Source: Eunapius fragilis
Lineage: Eukaryota > Porifera > Demospongiae > Spongillida > Spongillidae
NCBI GenBank assembly: GCA_963681505.1
Contig: OY811980.1
Location: 7,507,118 to 7,571,117, forward strand
Direction of reading: 5' to 3'
DNA: 64,000 nucleotides
The notes below the pieces were generated by a model that searched no databases, was not told where the DNA came from, and saw only the letters and a list, made by a program, of their open reading frames with translations. Shown one piece after another: positions 24,801 through 60,766 of this stretch; position 1 is the first letter of the stretch, and each line of letters opens with the position of its first letter. A program made the position numbers and the translations under genes.

Positions 24801-25562
24801 TTCCCCTTGCCCCCTCCTCGCCCCCCTCCTTGCCCCCCTCCTTGCCCCCCTCCTTGCCCCCCCCTCCTTGTCCCCCCTCCTTGCCCCCCTCCTTGCCCCC
24901 CTCCTTGCCCCCTCCTTGCCCCCTTCTCAGTGGTATGAGCTCTGAGAAGAACAAGGAGAGCTTCCTGAAGCAGGTTGAAGAGATACTCCAGGGCATCAAG
25001 CAAGACAGAGAGAGGGTGAGGGAGGGAGGGAGGTGTGCTATGAGGGAGGGAAGTAGGTGTGCTATGAGGGAGGGAAATGTGCTATGAGGGAGGGAGGGAG
25101 GTGTGCTATGAGGGGTGTGCTATGAGGGAGGGAAGGAGGTGTGCTATGAGGGGAGGGAAGGAGGTGTGCTATGAGGGAGGGAGGGGGTGTGCTATGAGGG
25201 AGGGAGGTGTGCTTTTTAGAAGAGGGGGTTGGTTTGAGGATGAGTGGGCATGTCCCGGAGGGAGGTGATGGTGAAAGAGGGGGGATGGAGTGCAGGATTA
25301 GGGTGTGGCCCTCTCTGCAGCTTGAACGACGTTGCCAAGATGAGAAGAGTCAGAGAGACAAGCTGAACTCAGTGTACCTTGATCTGGTAGAGAAGCAAAG
25401 GACATATTACAAGACAGTCAGGGACTTCCAAGAGGTACTGTTGTCATGGTCACGACATTATATGATGGGTGTATTAATAAATAAAATGGTGTGTTTTTCC
25501 CAATGTAGGAATGTGGCAAGAACGAAGCCTTACTTGCTAAAGTGAAGGCCAAGGCTGGGTGA
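15551..25562 (+). CDS. CCDC93: CCDC93, subunit of the CCC/Commander endosomal complex
   Basis: Twenty-three exons join in frame to 620 residues (human 631): 15551-15631, 15691-15804, 15856-15950, 16098-16209, 16510-16608, 17286-17342, 17400-17497, 17743-17779, 18055-18120, 18175-18225, 18342-18428, 18517-18633, 20974-21036, 21092-21165, 21425-21506, 21567-21641, 21895-21966, 22032-22140, 24388-24470, 24722-24759, 24931-25015, 25321-25434 and 25509-25562. The N-terminal CH-like fold carries [39 protein letters not shown] and [20 protein letters not shown]. Long coiled coils follow from about residue 200, with [20 protein letters not shown] and the C-terminus [13 protein letters not shown]93 pairs with CCDC22 and COMMD proteins and works with retriever in endosome-to-surface recycling. 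Several introns carry minisatellites anchored on their donors, and the donor of exon 18 is repeated seven times with 60 bases of exon. The gene is complete and no frame breaks were seen. Confidence 0.94.
15981..16051. repeat. (GT)n microsatellite in CCDC93 intron 3
   Basis: About 35 uninterrupted GT dinucleotides, starting 30 bases after the donor at 15951. Confidence 0.97.
16592..16905 (+). repeat. Donor-anchored minisatellite at CCDC93 exon 5/intron 5
   Basis: The exon ends CATACCACCCCAGAG|GTGAGGGTGCATG. The unit (about 41 bp) comprising these last 15 exon bases, the donor and the following intron bases is repeated eight times, each copy keeping CCAGAGGTGAGGG (one has CCAGAAGTGAGGG). Only the first junction is needed to keep the CCDC93 frame. 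Confidence 0.93.
17498..17735 (+). repeat. 46-bp minisatellite starting exactly at CCDC93 donor 7
   Basis: The intron begins GTGTGTAGGGATGGA and this start plus the next 30 bases recur about five times with a period near 46 bp, reaching almost to the acceptor at 17742. No exon bases are included, but each copy repeats the donor-like start. Confidence 0.9.
17780..17965 (+). repeat. GTGATGTGTG-type repeat from CCDC93 donor 8
   Basis: From the donor GTGAGTGGTG onwards the intron is nearly pure degenerate (GTGTGATGTGTGGTGTT)n. Confidence 0.85.
18285..18338. repeat. (CA)n microsatellite directly before CCDC93 exon 11
   Basis: The CA tract runs to three bases from the acceptor (CACACTAG|ACG), so it takes the place of a polypyrimidine tract. 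Confidence 0.9.
18951..18986. repeat. 36-bp near-perfect palindrome
   Basis: The arms GCAGACCGCCCATGTCA and TGACATGGGCGGTCTGC (17 bases each) are exact inverted copies separated by 2 bases. It lies in the long CCDC93 intron 12. Confidence 0.95.
19458..20217. repeat. 26-bp minisatellite in CCDC93 intron 12
   Basis: About 29 tandem copies of a 26-bp unit (GGTACTCCTCTCCTACATGA then TTAAGA). A single variable triplet (ACA, AGC or TGC before TGATTAAG) differs between copies, giving a readable variant code along the array. Confidence 0.97.
22077..22745 (+). repeat. Exon-containing minisatellite at CCDC93 exon 18
   Basis: The 3' half of exon 18, about 60 nt encoding [20 protein letters not shown], together with its donor GTAGGGGGAG and G-rich intron sequence, is present seven times in tandem with periods of about 93-120 bp. 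The copies are almost identical at the coding positions. Only the first is preceded by the rest of the exon; the others are preceded by GGGGGAGGAG and have no pyrimidine-rich acceptor. The splice to the next exon (24388) keeps frame from any copy's donor only if the intervening G-rich stretch is removed. Confidence 0.95.
23312..23598. repeat. Fold-back inverted repeat in CCDC93 intron 18
   Basis: Arms of about 125 bases (23312-23436 and 23469-23598) are near-perfect inverted copies. For example AAGTAAAGAAAAACATTC pairs with GAATGTTTTTCTTTACTT, and AAAATCCTATATTTAGCAC with GTGCTAAATATAGGATTTT. The loop is about 32 bases. It is most likely a fold-back or MITE-type element. Confidence 0.92.
24815..24930 (+). 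repeat. CCTCCTTGCCCC pyrimidine minisatellite before CCDC93 exon 21
   Basis: About ten copies of CTCCTTGCCCCC end directly at the acceptor TTCTCAG|TGG. An analogous CTCCCTTCT array (24260-24375) precedes exon 19, so in these introns the pyrimidine tracts are themselves expanded repeats. Confidence 0.9.
25016..25215 (+). repeat. GAGGGAGG/TGTGCTAT repeat from CCDC93 donor 21
   Basis: Starting at the donor (AGAGG|GTGAGGGAGGG), a degenerate unit GAGGGAGGGAGGTGTGCTAT recurs about eight times. Confidence 0.88.
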
Positions 25563-26269
25563 TGAAGATGGAGAAAGTGTGTGTGTGTTTGTGTGTGCCT
25601 TTAATGAACAATGTGGTAGCATTGTATGTATATTTTGGTTAGTATTCAGAAGTTGAGGTGATTGATTAATTTATACCCTGCAGTGGGCTATACTGATAGC
25701 TAGCACGGATTCAACATCTGCGGCACATCTCTCTCTTCAGTTATAACTTAACTGCACTTAAATATAAACATAATATACCTATCGCTTCGTCCGAACGCTA
25801 CGGTCTCTATCAAGCTACATCGTTTCTATATTACGCCTTCTACAAAGGACATAAATATTTATATACGGTGCAAATCGAATCGCTTCAGAGGCGTCCTTTT
25901 CGTTAATTTAGAGTGCGTGTTCATTTTCCTGCTGCGCCAAACGCTGCGAAAATGGATCCTCGTTCCCCGAAAGGTTGAAAGCGACAATACTAGTTTATTT
26001 TCCGTGCTACTGGAATGTTCAAATCATTATAGCAAAAACTTTGCATGTAGTGGCGTTAGGAGATATTCGCTCAAGGTGAGTACTGTATTGACAGAGCTGA
26101 GATATTTGCAGTATAAAACCTGGCGCGCTATAATGGGCAATAATAGATGTTCTGATAAATAAAATACGAATCACAATGCCATTCTGATGGTGCGCACTAC
26201 CGGCAACAGCAAGTAGATAGGGTCCGTATATGCTCATTAGTGCAGTGTGTGGTGTGTGCATGTGTGTTG

Positions 26270-26361
<92 letters not shown>

Positions 26362-27192
26362 ATCTGCGAGGATGTACATGTACAGTCAATAAATCAATTA
26401 CGAAATCAACGACGTGCGGCTGGTACTTTAGGCAGCGCATTGATGTTGGATGTACCTTTGTTTATCCCTCTCCCTCTTGGAAAAAAAAACAAAGAAAAAA
26501 AACGTATTAAGACCATGCATTCCAAATGTTTCCCGTCATAGTAACCCCCGGGCATAACATCACCATTATGCCATTATTGTAATTATCGGGACAACGCATA
26601 AGACCTAATGATGGGATCTCTTACGTTGGTGACATTACGCTCGCTAAAGCTTTACATAATACACTCGAAAGAGATTAATGTGATGCACATGCATAATATG
26701 ATAATGGATATTAGCCGTCCGCCCGCATTGGGAGTCAAAAAATGTTTCACATTTGGAATGGCCTAATATTCATTTCCGCAACCTATAGATGATTTCGGCA
26801 AATTATTAAAAGGGGGCTTGCTAGCTGTACCATAGCTCTGAACATAATGGTTCCTACTTCCAGGAGTGCCATGTCTCTAAATGAACTATATGAGTTCTTC
26901 CAGTGGCTTATACACCAGGTTTTTTTTAATGTTGAGACTACTTAGCGCGCGCAATTTTTTGCTCGGAAAGGCACACGATTGATTTATATCTGTACTAAAC
27001 TTCCTCAGAACAACTACGTGATCCTTAGGCGGGAGATCATAGTCGTGATCCCTAGGCGGGATCATAGTCCATTTATAATAAAACAACCGAAAATTTTAAG
27101 ATTTACAAGGTATCATTATGCTGCATAAAACATTACTTTTTCCAGGATTTACCACAAGCTTCAGAAGAGAACGTATTAAAAAAAGATTTGAA
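25563..27192. other. Intergenic region between CCDC93 and RPTP-1
   Basis: No coding gene supported. It contains a long GT microsatellite (26230-26358) and otherwise AT-rich unique sequence. One or more 5' untranslated exons of RPTP-1 may lie here; AAG|GTGAGTACTG at about 26078 would suit, but nothing proves it. Confidence 0.5.
26230..26358. repeat. (GT)n microsatellite
   Basis: Around 60 GT dinucleotides with a few interruptions at the left end. Confidence 0.97.
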
Positions 27193-34350
<7,158 letters not shown>

Positions 34351-34821
34351 GAGGAGTGCATCGCAAATTATATTGTTTAAGTCTATGAACATGTAGTCTG
34401 TATACATGTAACAAAATGATATATAAGATCAATGAATATTCTAATGATTTTAACAGTTTTTAAAAAACAATCACGACTTTGGTCGTACGCAGTAATGGTT
34501 GGAAACCGGTCTATGAATCTATAGCTAACTTCGATTCTTAGGTACAGTCCGCGTTTCGCCAGAAGTGAATGGTGTGCTGCGGCACGTGTACCTTCTGTTG
34601 TTGTACTCCAGGTTCTCGTGTCCTTTTGTTAAGCCTCACTTACTCTTTCCCATTCTTAATCTCGAGCTTTTCATATCTGTATTCATGGATTCATGGTCTG
34701 GGGCCTCACTGCTGCAGCTGCTGACATTTCATAGTACCGTAACGTTATGCGAAGTAAGCATTTGTATTCCATAGCTATTGAAAATAGCATGCATTAAGGC
34801 GCCGACAACTGAGTATAGAGA

Positions 34822-53269
<18,448 letters not shown>

Positions 53270-54060
53270 GGGATAGCCACACAGCATATATGACACAAAC
53301 TGTAGTTTTTTTTTCTGTAATAGTTTGTAAAATTGTGATACAAAGATATTATGTGAAAATGGATTTTAATCCCAGCAGTCCAAGGAGCTAGCAGGATTTG
53401 TAATGTCAGGTCTGAGGATATATGGAGCCTACTCACATAGGTTCCAATATGATGTAGAGGATGGATTGTACATGATGGGCGGGGTGGGGGGTGGGGGGGG
53501 GGGATGGTACATGGTGGGTGGAGGGGGGATGATATGTGGTGGTGTAAGGTCCACGTTAAGGTCCACGTAGCAATAGGTGTTAGGATGAATAAGAGGACTG
53601 ACAGATGTGTAATAGTTATGTCTCTACACACACATTGTTTGAGGCCAAACCCTGCCCCAGTAGGACTGTTTGGTGCTTGTAAGGCCAAACCTTGCCCCAA
53701 TAGGACTGTGTGGTACTTTTGAGGCCAAACCACCCTGCCACAGTAGGACTGTTTGGTGCATTTTTATTGTGTTGTAGCATGTTCTCATGTTCTAGTGTTG
53801 GTAGACTAAGTCAAATTAATGCCCACCTAATTCACTGGCCTCTCTCTCATCAATGAACAGTAGGTCATTTCTCAGGGGCGGATACAGGATTAGGGGGGAT
53901 TGCAATGAGGGAGTCATGCAGGTCCAATACGAAAAGTGGGGGTGCTGTCTGGGAGGAACCTGATATGAAGGGGCCTTCCCCCGCCTGTATCCACCCCTGT
54001 ATGTGTTGGAAGTAGAGAGAATGCTGTTCTAAATTTCAATGTTGTCTCAGTTTACAGTAC
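53270..54060. other. 3' flank of RPTP-2
   Basis: No gene seen. It contains a G-rich stretch (53478-53530), three diverged copies of a unit of about 47 bp with GGCCAAACC-TGCCCCA-TAGGACTGT (53640-53760), and one MITE (53873-53999). Confidence 0.6.
53873..53999. mobile_element. 127-bp MITE, CAGGGGCGGATACAGG family
   Basis: The terminal inverted repeats CAGGGGCGGATACAGG and CAGGGGTGGATACAGG (read from the right end) differ at one base. The interior AATACGAAAAGTGGGGGTGC reappears in inverse in the elements at 60.1 and 61.4 kb. The CAGGGGCGGAT-type terminus is common among hAT-like non-autonomous elements. Confidence 0.85.
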
Positions 54061-54340
54061 CAATGATAGCTGCACACTTCTCTTGTGCTACTTCAATGAA
54101 TTGCATCATGTGTTCATGTTTACTCTGTCCAGTACTTGAACAAACATTCCTTCATAATTCCACATTTTTGTCATGAGCTATTTCTCTCTCCTAAATGTGT
54201 CACAGTGGTTAGTTGTTTGTCTAACTTGTTTACTTTCTTACCATTGTCATCACAGAAAGCCTTTTCTTTTTCCTCTAATGTGAGGCGTTCATCCTGGGCC
54301 TCTGTGAACTTCACCTTCTGTGTCTGTAGCTTTTGCAGCT
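54061..54340 (-). CDS. Possible exons of an unidentified coiled-coil gene
   Basis: Two exon-like segments on the minus strand have good splice borders: 54340-54242 (TATACAG|AGCTGC to AATG|GTAAG), reading LQKLQTQKVKFTEAQDERLT and a Glu/Lys-rich continuation, and 54124-54061 (GGACAG|AGTAAA to ATTG|GTACT), reading SKHEHMMQFIEVAQEKC. Their phases do not join directly (G plus AG TAA gives a stop), so either another exon lies between them or one or both are chance. No start, stop or flanking exons were found. It could be a decayed duplicate. Confidence 0.25.
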
Positions 54341-54738
54341 CTGTATAAGCTGAGAAGCTTGAAGCGCTACTGGATGGCTAACTTGGGAATACCAATTGCG
54401 TGTGACAAGCCAAAGATGTCCAGCCCAGGCCAGGTAGGCATACCTATAAAAATGTGTATTTATGTGCTGATGTAAATGCTTATTGTACGAGTACTAAAAA
54501 CTGGTTCTGAAATGCAGTTTGAGTGTTGCATAGCACCTTTGTGTATTCATCCACCAGCTAGAAAGAATCTATAGTTTGCTAGGTTAGTTTACAAGCTTTC
54601 TCAGGAAAGCATCCCATCGTAGTATGTGGTAATCTTCAGCTTTTATACATCCTGTTTGCAGGCTAGCTGTGGACCATTATGCCAGCAGTGTTGTGATCAT
54701 TTGAGGTGCTACCTGCTGGCTCTAGCTGTGTGTAACAG

Positions 54739-56015
54739 CATGGACACTTCACCTCTGTACAACATGGACACTTCACCTCTGTACAGCATGGACACTTCAC
54801 CTCTGTACAACATGGACACTTCACCTCTGTACAACATGGACACTTCATCTCTGTACAGCATGGACACTTCACCTCTGTACAACATGGACACTTCACCTCT
54901 GTACAGCATGGACACTTCACCTCTGTACAGCATGGACACTTCACCTCTGTACAACATGGACACTTCACCTCTGTACAGCATGGACACTTCACCTCTGTAC
55001 AGCATGGACACTTCACCTCTGTACAACATGGACACTTCACCTCTGTACAACATGGACACTTCCCCTCTGTACAACATGGACACTTCACCTCTGTACAACA
55101 TGGACACTTCACCTCTGTACAACATGGACACTTCATCTCTGTACAGCATGGACACTTCACCTCTGTACAACATGGACACTTCATCTCTGTACAACATGGA
55201 CACTTCACCTCTGTACAACACGGACACTTCACCTCTGTACAACATGGACACTTCACCTCTGTACAACATGGACACTTCGCCTCTGTACAACATGGACACT
55301 TCACCTCTGTACAACATGGACACTTCACCTCTGTACAGCATGGACACTTCACCTCTGTACAACATGGACACTTCACCTCTGTACAACATGGACACTTCAC
55401 CTCTGTACAACACGGACACTTCACCTCTGTACAACACGGACACTTCACCTCTGTACAACACGGACACTTCACCTCTGTACAACACGGACACTTCTCCTCT
55501 GTACAACATGGACACTTCACCTCTGTACAACATGGACACTTCACCTCTGTACAACATGGACACTTCACCTCTGTACAACATGGACACTTCACCTCTGTAC
55601 AACACGGACACTTCACCTCTGACAACATGGACACTTCACCTCTGTACAACATGGACACTTCACCTCTGTACAACATGGACACTTCACCTCTGTACAACAT
55701 GGACACTTCACCTCTGTACAACATGGACACTTCACCTCTGTACAACATGGACACTTCACCTCTGTACAACGTGGACACTTCACCTCTGTACAACGTGGAC
55801 ACTTCACCTCTGTACAACATGGACACTTCACCTCTGTACAACATGGGCACTTCACCTCTGTACAACATGGACACTTCACCTCTGTACAGCATGGACACTT
55901 CACCTCTGTACAACATGGACACTTCACCTCTGTACAACATGGACACTTCACCTCTGTACGACATGGACACTTCACTCTGTACAGCATGGACACTTCACCT
56001 CTGTACAACATGGAC
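54739..56015. repeat. 24-bp minisatellite, about 53 copies
   Basis: Tandem copies of ATGGACACTTCACCTCTGTA followed by CAAC, with point variants (CAGC, CACG, CATCTC). The 24-base period has no stop in several frames on both strands, so several long open frames overlap: MDTSPLYN on plus; YRGEVSML and CCTEVKCP on minus. With at least four frames equally open there is no evidence for a real protein. Confidence 0.96.
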
Positions 56016-57118
56016 TATGTACTTTTAGAATATTTATTCCATTTTGTACCGCATCCTATTGAAATAATAAATCATATTTTGATTTTACATGTATTGATAC
56101 CTCTAAAAATACGTCTTCGGGTTTTACACTGTCTGTTTTATTTTCAGAATACATTAGCCTCATTACTCGCGCCACCTTTAGTCTATACTGTGTAAACAAA
56201 CAGTTCTTGCTAAAATAACTGTTCAGAGCCATAGTTTTCTTAGTGTTAGATAAGGGCCGCTTAGTTATGTAAACGTTTCAAAGTGTTTTCATGTGAGTTT
56301 CATTAGTGACCACACGTACTACTTGTTAATTATCATCTCGCTCATTAGTATTTAACTCCTGAATTTTTAAAAATACGAGATGGTCTTCAGAAAATAATGT
56401 CTAACCTATTATCAAAGACACCTTTTATTTTTACTTCCTCGACGGTGTGCGGACTTTAGTATATTTCCAAGTCATTTACGGTATGTTCTAATTGTAAACC
56501 TAATGCCTGGCCGCAAACGGCTGAGTCGTACATTATTAACTAAGACATCATATAGCTAGATCTAGGAAGCTGACAGACGATAAGTGGCACGTGATGATCG
56601 TCAACGGAAGCGTGATTTGCTAAGCTCTGAAAAAAAAATGTGCACTGACTATAGTCTCATATAATTTGTGAGCACCTAAGGAAAATATCAAACTATTGAT
56701 GACTGAATAAAAAAATGAATGGACATTAGAAACGTTGCATAATTAATGTGAAGGGCGGATATTATTACATAAGGCTCACAACAAAATGCCAAATAGTCCC
56801 CAAATTGCAAATCCAAATTGCAAATCCGAGAGCACCTAGTTAATATTTTTTTTTGTTTTTTTTTTTTTGTTCTGAAGTTAGCTGCAGTTTTCTGACTCGA
56901 ATGCATCAATACATTTTCTGTGGACATTGAATTACGCAATGACCGCAATCCTTTTGACCGCCAATTTCTGATATGATTCATGAATTCATATTCTGGAGCA
57001 AATTCCATAACACCATGCACAACATTTTGTGAAGTAAGCATTTGGATTCCATATATACCTCAATAGTGATTGAGAATAGCGTGAAGGGGGACGGTTCGCC
57101 GACAACTGAGTATATAGA
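56016..57118. other. AT-rich spacer and duplicated receptor promoter
   Basis: No gene seen up to 57000. From about 57028 the sequence resembles the region upstream of RPTP-2 exon 1 (34730-34821), including AAGTAAGCATTTG and GCCGACAACTGAGTATA, so it is a copy of that promoter region. Confidence 0.6.
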
Positions 57119-57200
57119 ATGCGCGCCAATACCACGACTGTAAGTGTTCGTGTAGGACTGACTGCGGTGGTAATTTTCATAACTCTAGGATATGCTCAAA
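57119..57200 (+). pseudogene. Duplicate of RPTP-2 signal-peptide exon
   Basis: An 82-nt exon of the same length as RPTP-2 exon 1, encoding RVGLTAVVIFITLGYAQ after MRANTTTVS, with an intact ATG and donor (CTCAAA|GTAAGT). It starts a third receptor gene by descent. The following intron is also homologous to RPTP-2 intron 1, but no ectodomain exon is visible before the window ends, and a transposon sits in the intron. It may be a live first exon of a gene continuing past 64000, or an orphan. Typed as pseudogene only because the body is not seen. Confidence 0.7.
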
Positions 57201-57750
57201 GTAAGTACACATATACCATGTGCATGGGTATGGTGGACTGAACTGTTAATTGCTTATGTGATGAGGAAGGATTGCGCGCGGGCCGAAGACGCCCTACGGT
57301 GAGGGGCGCTTTATAGCCGGTCTGTGCCGCATTATATAGTGCATATACGGTGCCCATGCATCAAGTCCGTTAATATCACGGGAAAGTATATCTGTTCAGT
57401 CCGATTATGCGGAATACAAGACATATTCATCGCGAGGTAGGAACCTATACTTTGCCCTAATTATAAGCCGGCTATACCTATCTGTAGGACCATAGATTAT
57501 AGAGGGGGGGATTGGAAGCACTAGCAATTAACACCGTATCACACGGGCAATGCGAGTAAAACCACAGAAACCATGTAAGTGCTAGTTCCATACATGTATA
57601 CAGCTCAAAGATATATAGAGCTGAACATGACTTTAAAATTGTTTTATGTATTATTTTAAACAAATCATAATGAATCTAGATAGGCAACACAAGAACAAAC
57701 TAAACAAATACATTAATATTAACACAAAAAAAAAAACCTGTGGGGAAAAA

Positions 57751-59067
57751 TTAACTGATCTGTGTTCTAAGCGGTTTAGATTTTTGAAGAGTCTTTTTGG
57801 TAGCTCCTTTGTATTCTTCTATCCATGCACTTGCCAGAGAAAAACCCCGTATAGTGATCCATAGATCAACAATCATGTTCATCAACTTTGCAGCCAGTTC
57901 ATCATCCCATGTTGCTGATATCAATGTCCAGTGAAATAAGACATCCTCATTCTGCTGTATAGTAGATCTTACGGCACCTAGTTCCTGCCCGGCAAGAATA
58001 TGGCCGCGAACCTCATACTCCAGAGCAATAAAGAAGTCAAATGTTACGTCGTTAATGCAGAATAGCCCTCCACGGTTGATTGCATTGAGCCAATCAGCAG
58101 TTGAAGCAGCATTTTCTCCATCGCTCTCTAGAAGCTCTTGTAGACAAAGAAGAAGATCCTTTGTATTTGAAGCGGATGATTTTTTGATTTTCTTCATGAG
58201 GGCTCGCGGAACATAGCCAGCAAAATACCTGTAGTTTTTACGATCTTCTGTGCGCTGTGGTGTTCGGGATATTTGAACCAACAATTTCAAACGATAGGTA
58301 GAACAAGCAGAACATCGAATTGTTCTGCTATCCTCTGAAAGCACAATGTGGCACTTCTTGTGACGGATTGTGCACCTGCCATGTGGATCCGATGTATCCA
58401 GAAATGCAACTGTGTTGCCTATAGAGTGATGCATTTTCCATTAATAAATGCACACATTAAGGCAGTGCAATAATCCCTTACCACTGGAGTAATGAAGGGA
58501 CGAAGAACGTTTCTTCCATTGTTCTATCAAGCCAGCATCTGGATTCCCAACACAAACCTTCACTTGACTGAAAAATCTCAGCAAACAATAAACATCCTCT
58601 GGAGCCTTGATGGAATGTGGCAAGCTAAACAATGGGACACTGGTAGTGGGATAAAGAATGTTATGCAATACTGTGGCAGTCCATTGCAATGTTGCATCAA
58701 TTGTAAGAGACACTTCTAAAATAGGTTGATGATCACCAGAAACTTCTATTCTACACAGAATCAGTGGTAGATAAGAAGTAATCACCCACGGGAGTGATAC
58801 TGTAAGCATGGACACACGGGATGTAAGTTGCTGAAGAGATGTGACACGGCTGTTGACAAATGCAGAACGGGGCAACGACACAGTGAGATGTTGGTCATCT
58901 GCAGGTTTGCCAGGTTGTTCTTCCGAGCACAAAGAAAGGCTCAGTTGAGGACAAACATGAATCTGCAAGATACTGCGAGGAATGGACACGACCAGAGTCG
59001 AAGCAATGCGTTTCTTTATTTCTGCGTTCTTTATTGGACGTCCAAGATGAAATTTCCTTCCACCCAT
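57751..59067 (-). CDS. Transposon-borne protein of unrecognised family
   Basis: Two exons (59067-58482 and 58409-57751) join in frame across a GT-AG intron to 414 residues. The N-terminus MGGRKFHLGRPIKNAEIKKR is basic. The middle has a Cys/His cluster (HGRCTIRHKKCHIVL, IRCSACSTYR) compatible with a zinc-binding unit. The C-terminus has conserved-looking blocks: GGLFCINDVTFDFFIALEYE, DVLFHWTLISATWDDELA and LWITIRGFSLASAWIEEYK. It is the only gene inside the TIR-bounded element, so a transposase or accessory transposition protein is the natural inference. I see no clear DDE/D or hAT signature and do not assign a class. No internal stops or frame breaks, so the element may be young. Confidence 0.7.
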
Positions 59068-59164
59068 ATCTTGAAAAATTCATAACGCATATTATAAGCA
59101 CGATGTGAAGAAAAAAAACACATACAAGCACTCTACAACTTTAGTACTACTCATACAAATAAAG

Positions 59165-59540
59165 CCTACGGTATGAGCGCTATGCCTTAGATTTTTGGAG
59201 AGTCTTATTAGTAGCTTCTTTGTACTCTTCTATCCATGCACTGGCAAGTGAAAAACCACAGCTCTACAATCATGCTCATCAACTTTGCAGCCAGTTCATC
59301 ATCCCATGTGGCTGCTATCAATGACCAGTGAAACAAGACATCCTCACTCTGTGTAGATCTTACTTTAATTAGTGCCGTTCAATTTTAATTTTTAATTTCC
59401 TTACATGTACACCCGTGTCTTGAAAAATTCGCAACTCATGTTATAAGCACGATGTGAAGAAAAAAACCACACAGAAGCACTCTACAACTTTAGTACTACT
59501 CATACAAAATACAAACAAAGCCTACGGTACGAGCGCTACG
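59165..59540 (-). pseudogene. Truncated duplicate of the transposon gene
   Basis: 59190-59370 matches the 3' coding part of the gene at 57770-57970 (both read CATCAACTTTGCAGCCAGTT on plus). 59416-59535 matches the 5' flank at 59078-59185 (ATAAGCACGATGTGAAGAAA and CACTCTACAACTTTAGTACT). The middle of the copy is deleted and the frame is broken. It is an internal tandem duplication within the element. Confidence 0.85.
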
Positions 59541-60083
59541 ATGAAACTCCCCCATAAAGGCATGGTGTCTAATCTCATGAAACTACCACTAGATCGCTAG
59601 TTGATAACGAATTAACCAGCGTCGTGCACTCGTCACATCGCAAAACGAATTTTCGTTTTGCGTACATGGCCAAAGAATCTTTAACTACCAAGTTGTTACC
59701 CCATTAAAAAAAATCATGGTAAGTTTAGGATTAAAACAACCGGAAAAAAAAAAAATGCTTTCTAGGGGGGAAAATAAAAATAAAAACATAATCGCTGTTC
59801 ATCGGGGAATCGATTGATAGTTCTAGCATAAATTTGGCAGTTACCTTCGCAAAGCTGTAGCGATATCTTTGTGCACGAGTCAAAAAAATCCACCCCTTGC
59901 GACACCTTTTGAGGTGTGAATACCACTACCTCGCATAGCCCGCGCGCTCTCAATGTATTGCGTGATTGCTTCCAATCCCCCCTCTATAATCTATGGTAGG
60001 ACTAATGGAATCCATATTTACCGCTAATTATACATTCCCCAAGCCAATGTGTTGTAGTCTTTTGTTAACAAACCAAGCTATAC

Positions 60084-60110
60084 AGCGGCGGATCCGGGTT
60101 GGGGAAGGGT

Positions 60111-60156
<46 letters not shown>

Positions 60157-60532
60157 TCTGGGCACGTGCCCCTCCCCCCCCCCCCTGCTCCCCCTTCCAT
60201 ATATAAATTCATACGGGCCGCATTTTATAATAATACTAATAGCTGCACGCTTGCGCTGCCTATTGATTGATACCCGTACGCATGAACTGTACTGTACTAT
60301 ATCCCGGGTCCCCGATACGCGATCATACCCCCCCCCCTCACTTTTCGTATCGGGCCACAATCCTACAGCACCCCCCGCTTATCGTATCAGGCCAGAAACC
60401 GACACGCGACAGCACCCTCCTTCCCGATCCCCTGCCCGCTTTTCGTATCGGACCAGAAACCGACAGCAACTCCACCCCACCCAGCCACACCCACCATCCG
60501 TGCCCTCCCCCCTAAAACCTGGATCCGCCGCT
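60084..60532. mobile_element. 449-bp MITE with 7-bp target duplication
   Basis: The ends AGCGGCGGATCCGGGTT and (inverse) AGCGGCGGATCCAGGTT are flanked by GCTATAC at 60077-60083 and 60533-60539. The interior has a 43-base poly-G run (60111-60153) and repeats of CTTTTCGTATCGG with GACAGCACCC, shared with the elements at 53.9 and 61.4 kb. The homologous sequence at about 37440-37465 lacks the insertion (an empty site). Confidence 0.9.
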
Positions 60533-60766
60533 GCTATACTATTGAATTTTAATCTGCGCGACGCCATTTCTAGCGACAAAACATGCATGTCGCAGTGTAC
60601 CTGAAAGAAAACAATGTATTTCAATATGTATGTAGTGGTACACCGCCCCCCCTGTGCCGTGTCATGTGTATCTGCAGGTTAGTCTGCTGTATACCGTATA
60701 CCACTACATGTCCATGATCAATTAAGAAGCATGCATGCACACATGAGCTACAAGTATGAATGTTAG

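Larger units (their letters stand above)
57491..59995. mobile_element. 2.5-kb DNA transposon with 30-bp TIRs and 7-bp target duplication
   Basis: The left end CATAGATTATAGAGGGGGGG (57491 on) is matched in inverse by the right end finishing at 59995; about 30 bases agree, apart from one base of G-run length. The flanks GTAGGAC at 57484-57490 and 59996-60002 are identical, a 7-bp target-site duplication. The uninterrupted homologous intron of RPTP-2 lacks it. Inside are a two-exon minus-strand gene and a truncated second copy of part of it. Family not recognised. Confidence 0.88.

Noticed and set aside
54626-56062. 478-residue open frame of MDTSPLYN repeats (and 435- and 300-residue frames on the other strand)
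   Set aside because: All arise from a 24-bp minisatellite that lacks stops in several frames. No splice, start or composition evidence favours one.
59993-60604. 203-residue open frame with poly-Gly
   Set aside because: It runs across a MITE and a 43-base G run; no coding signal.
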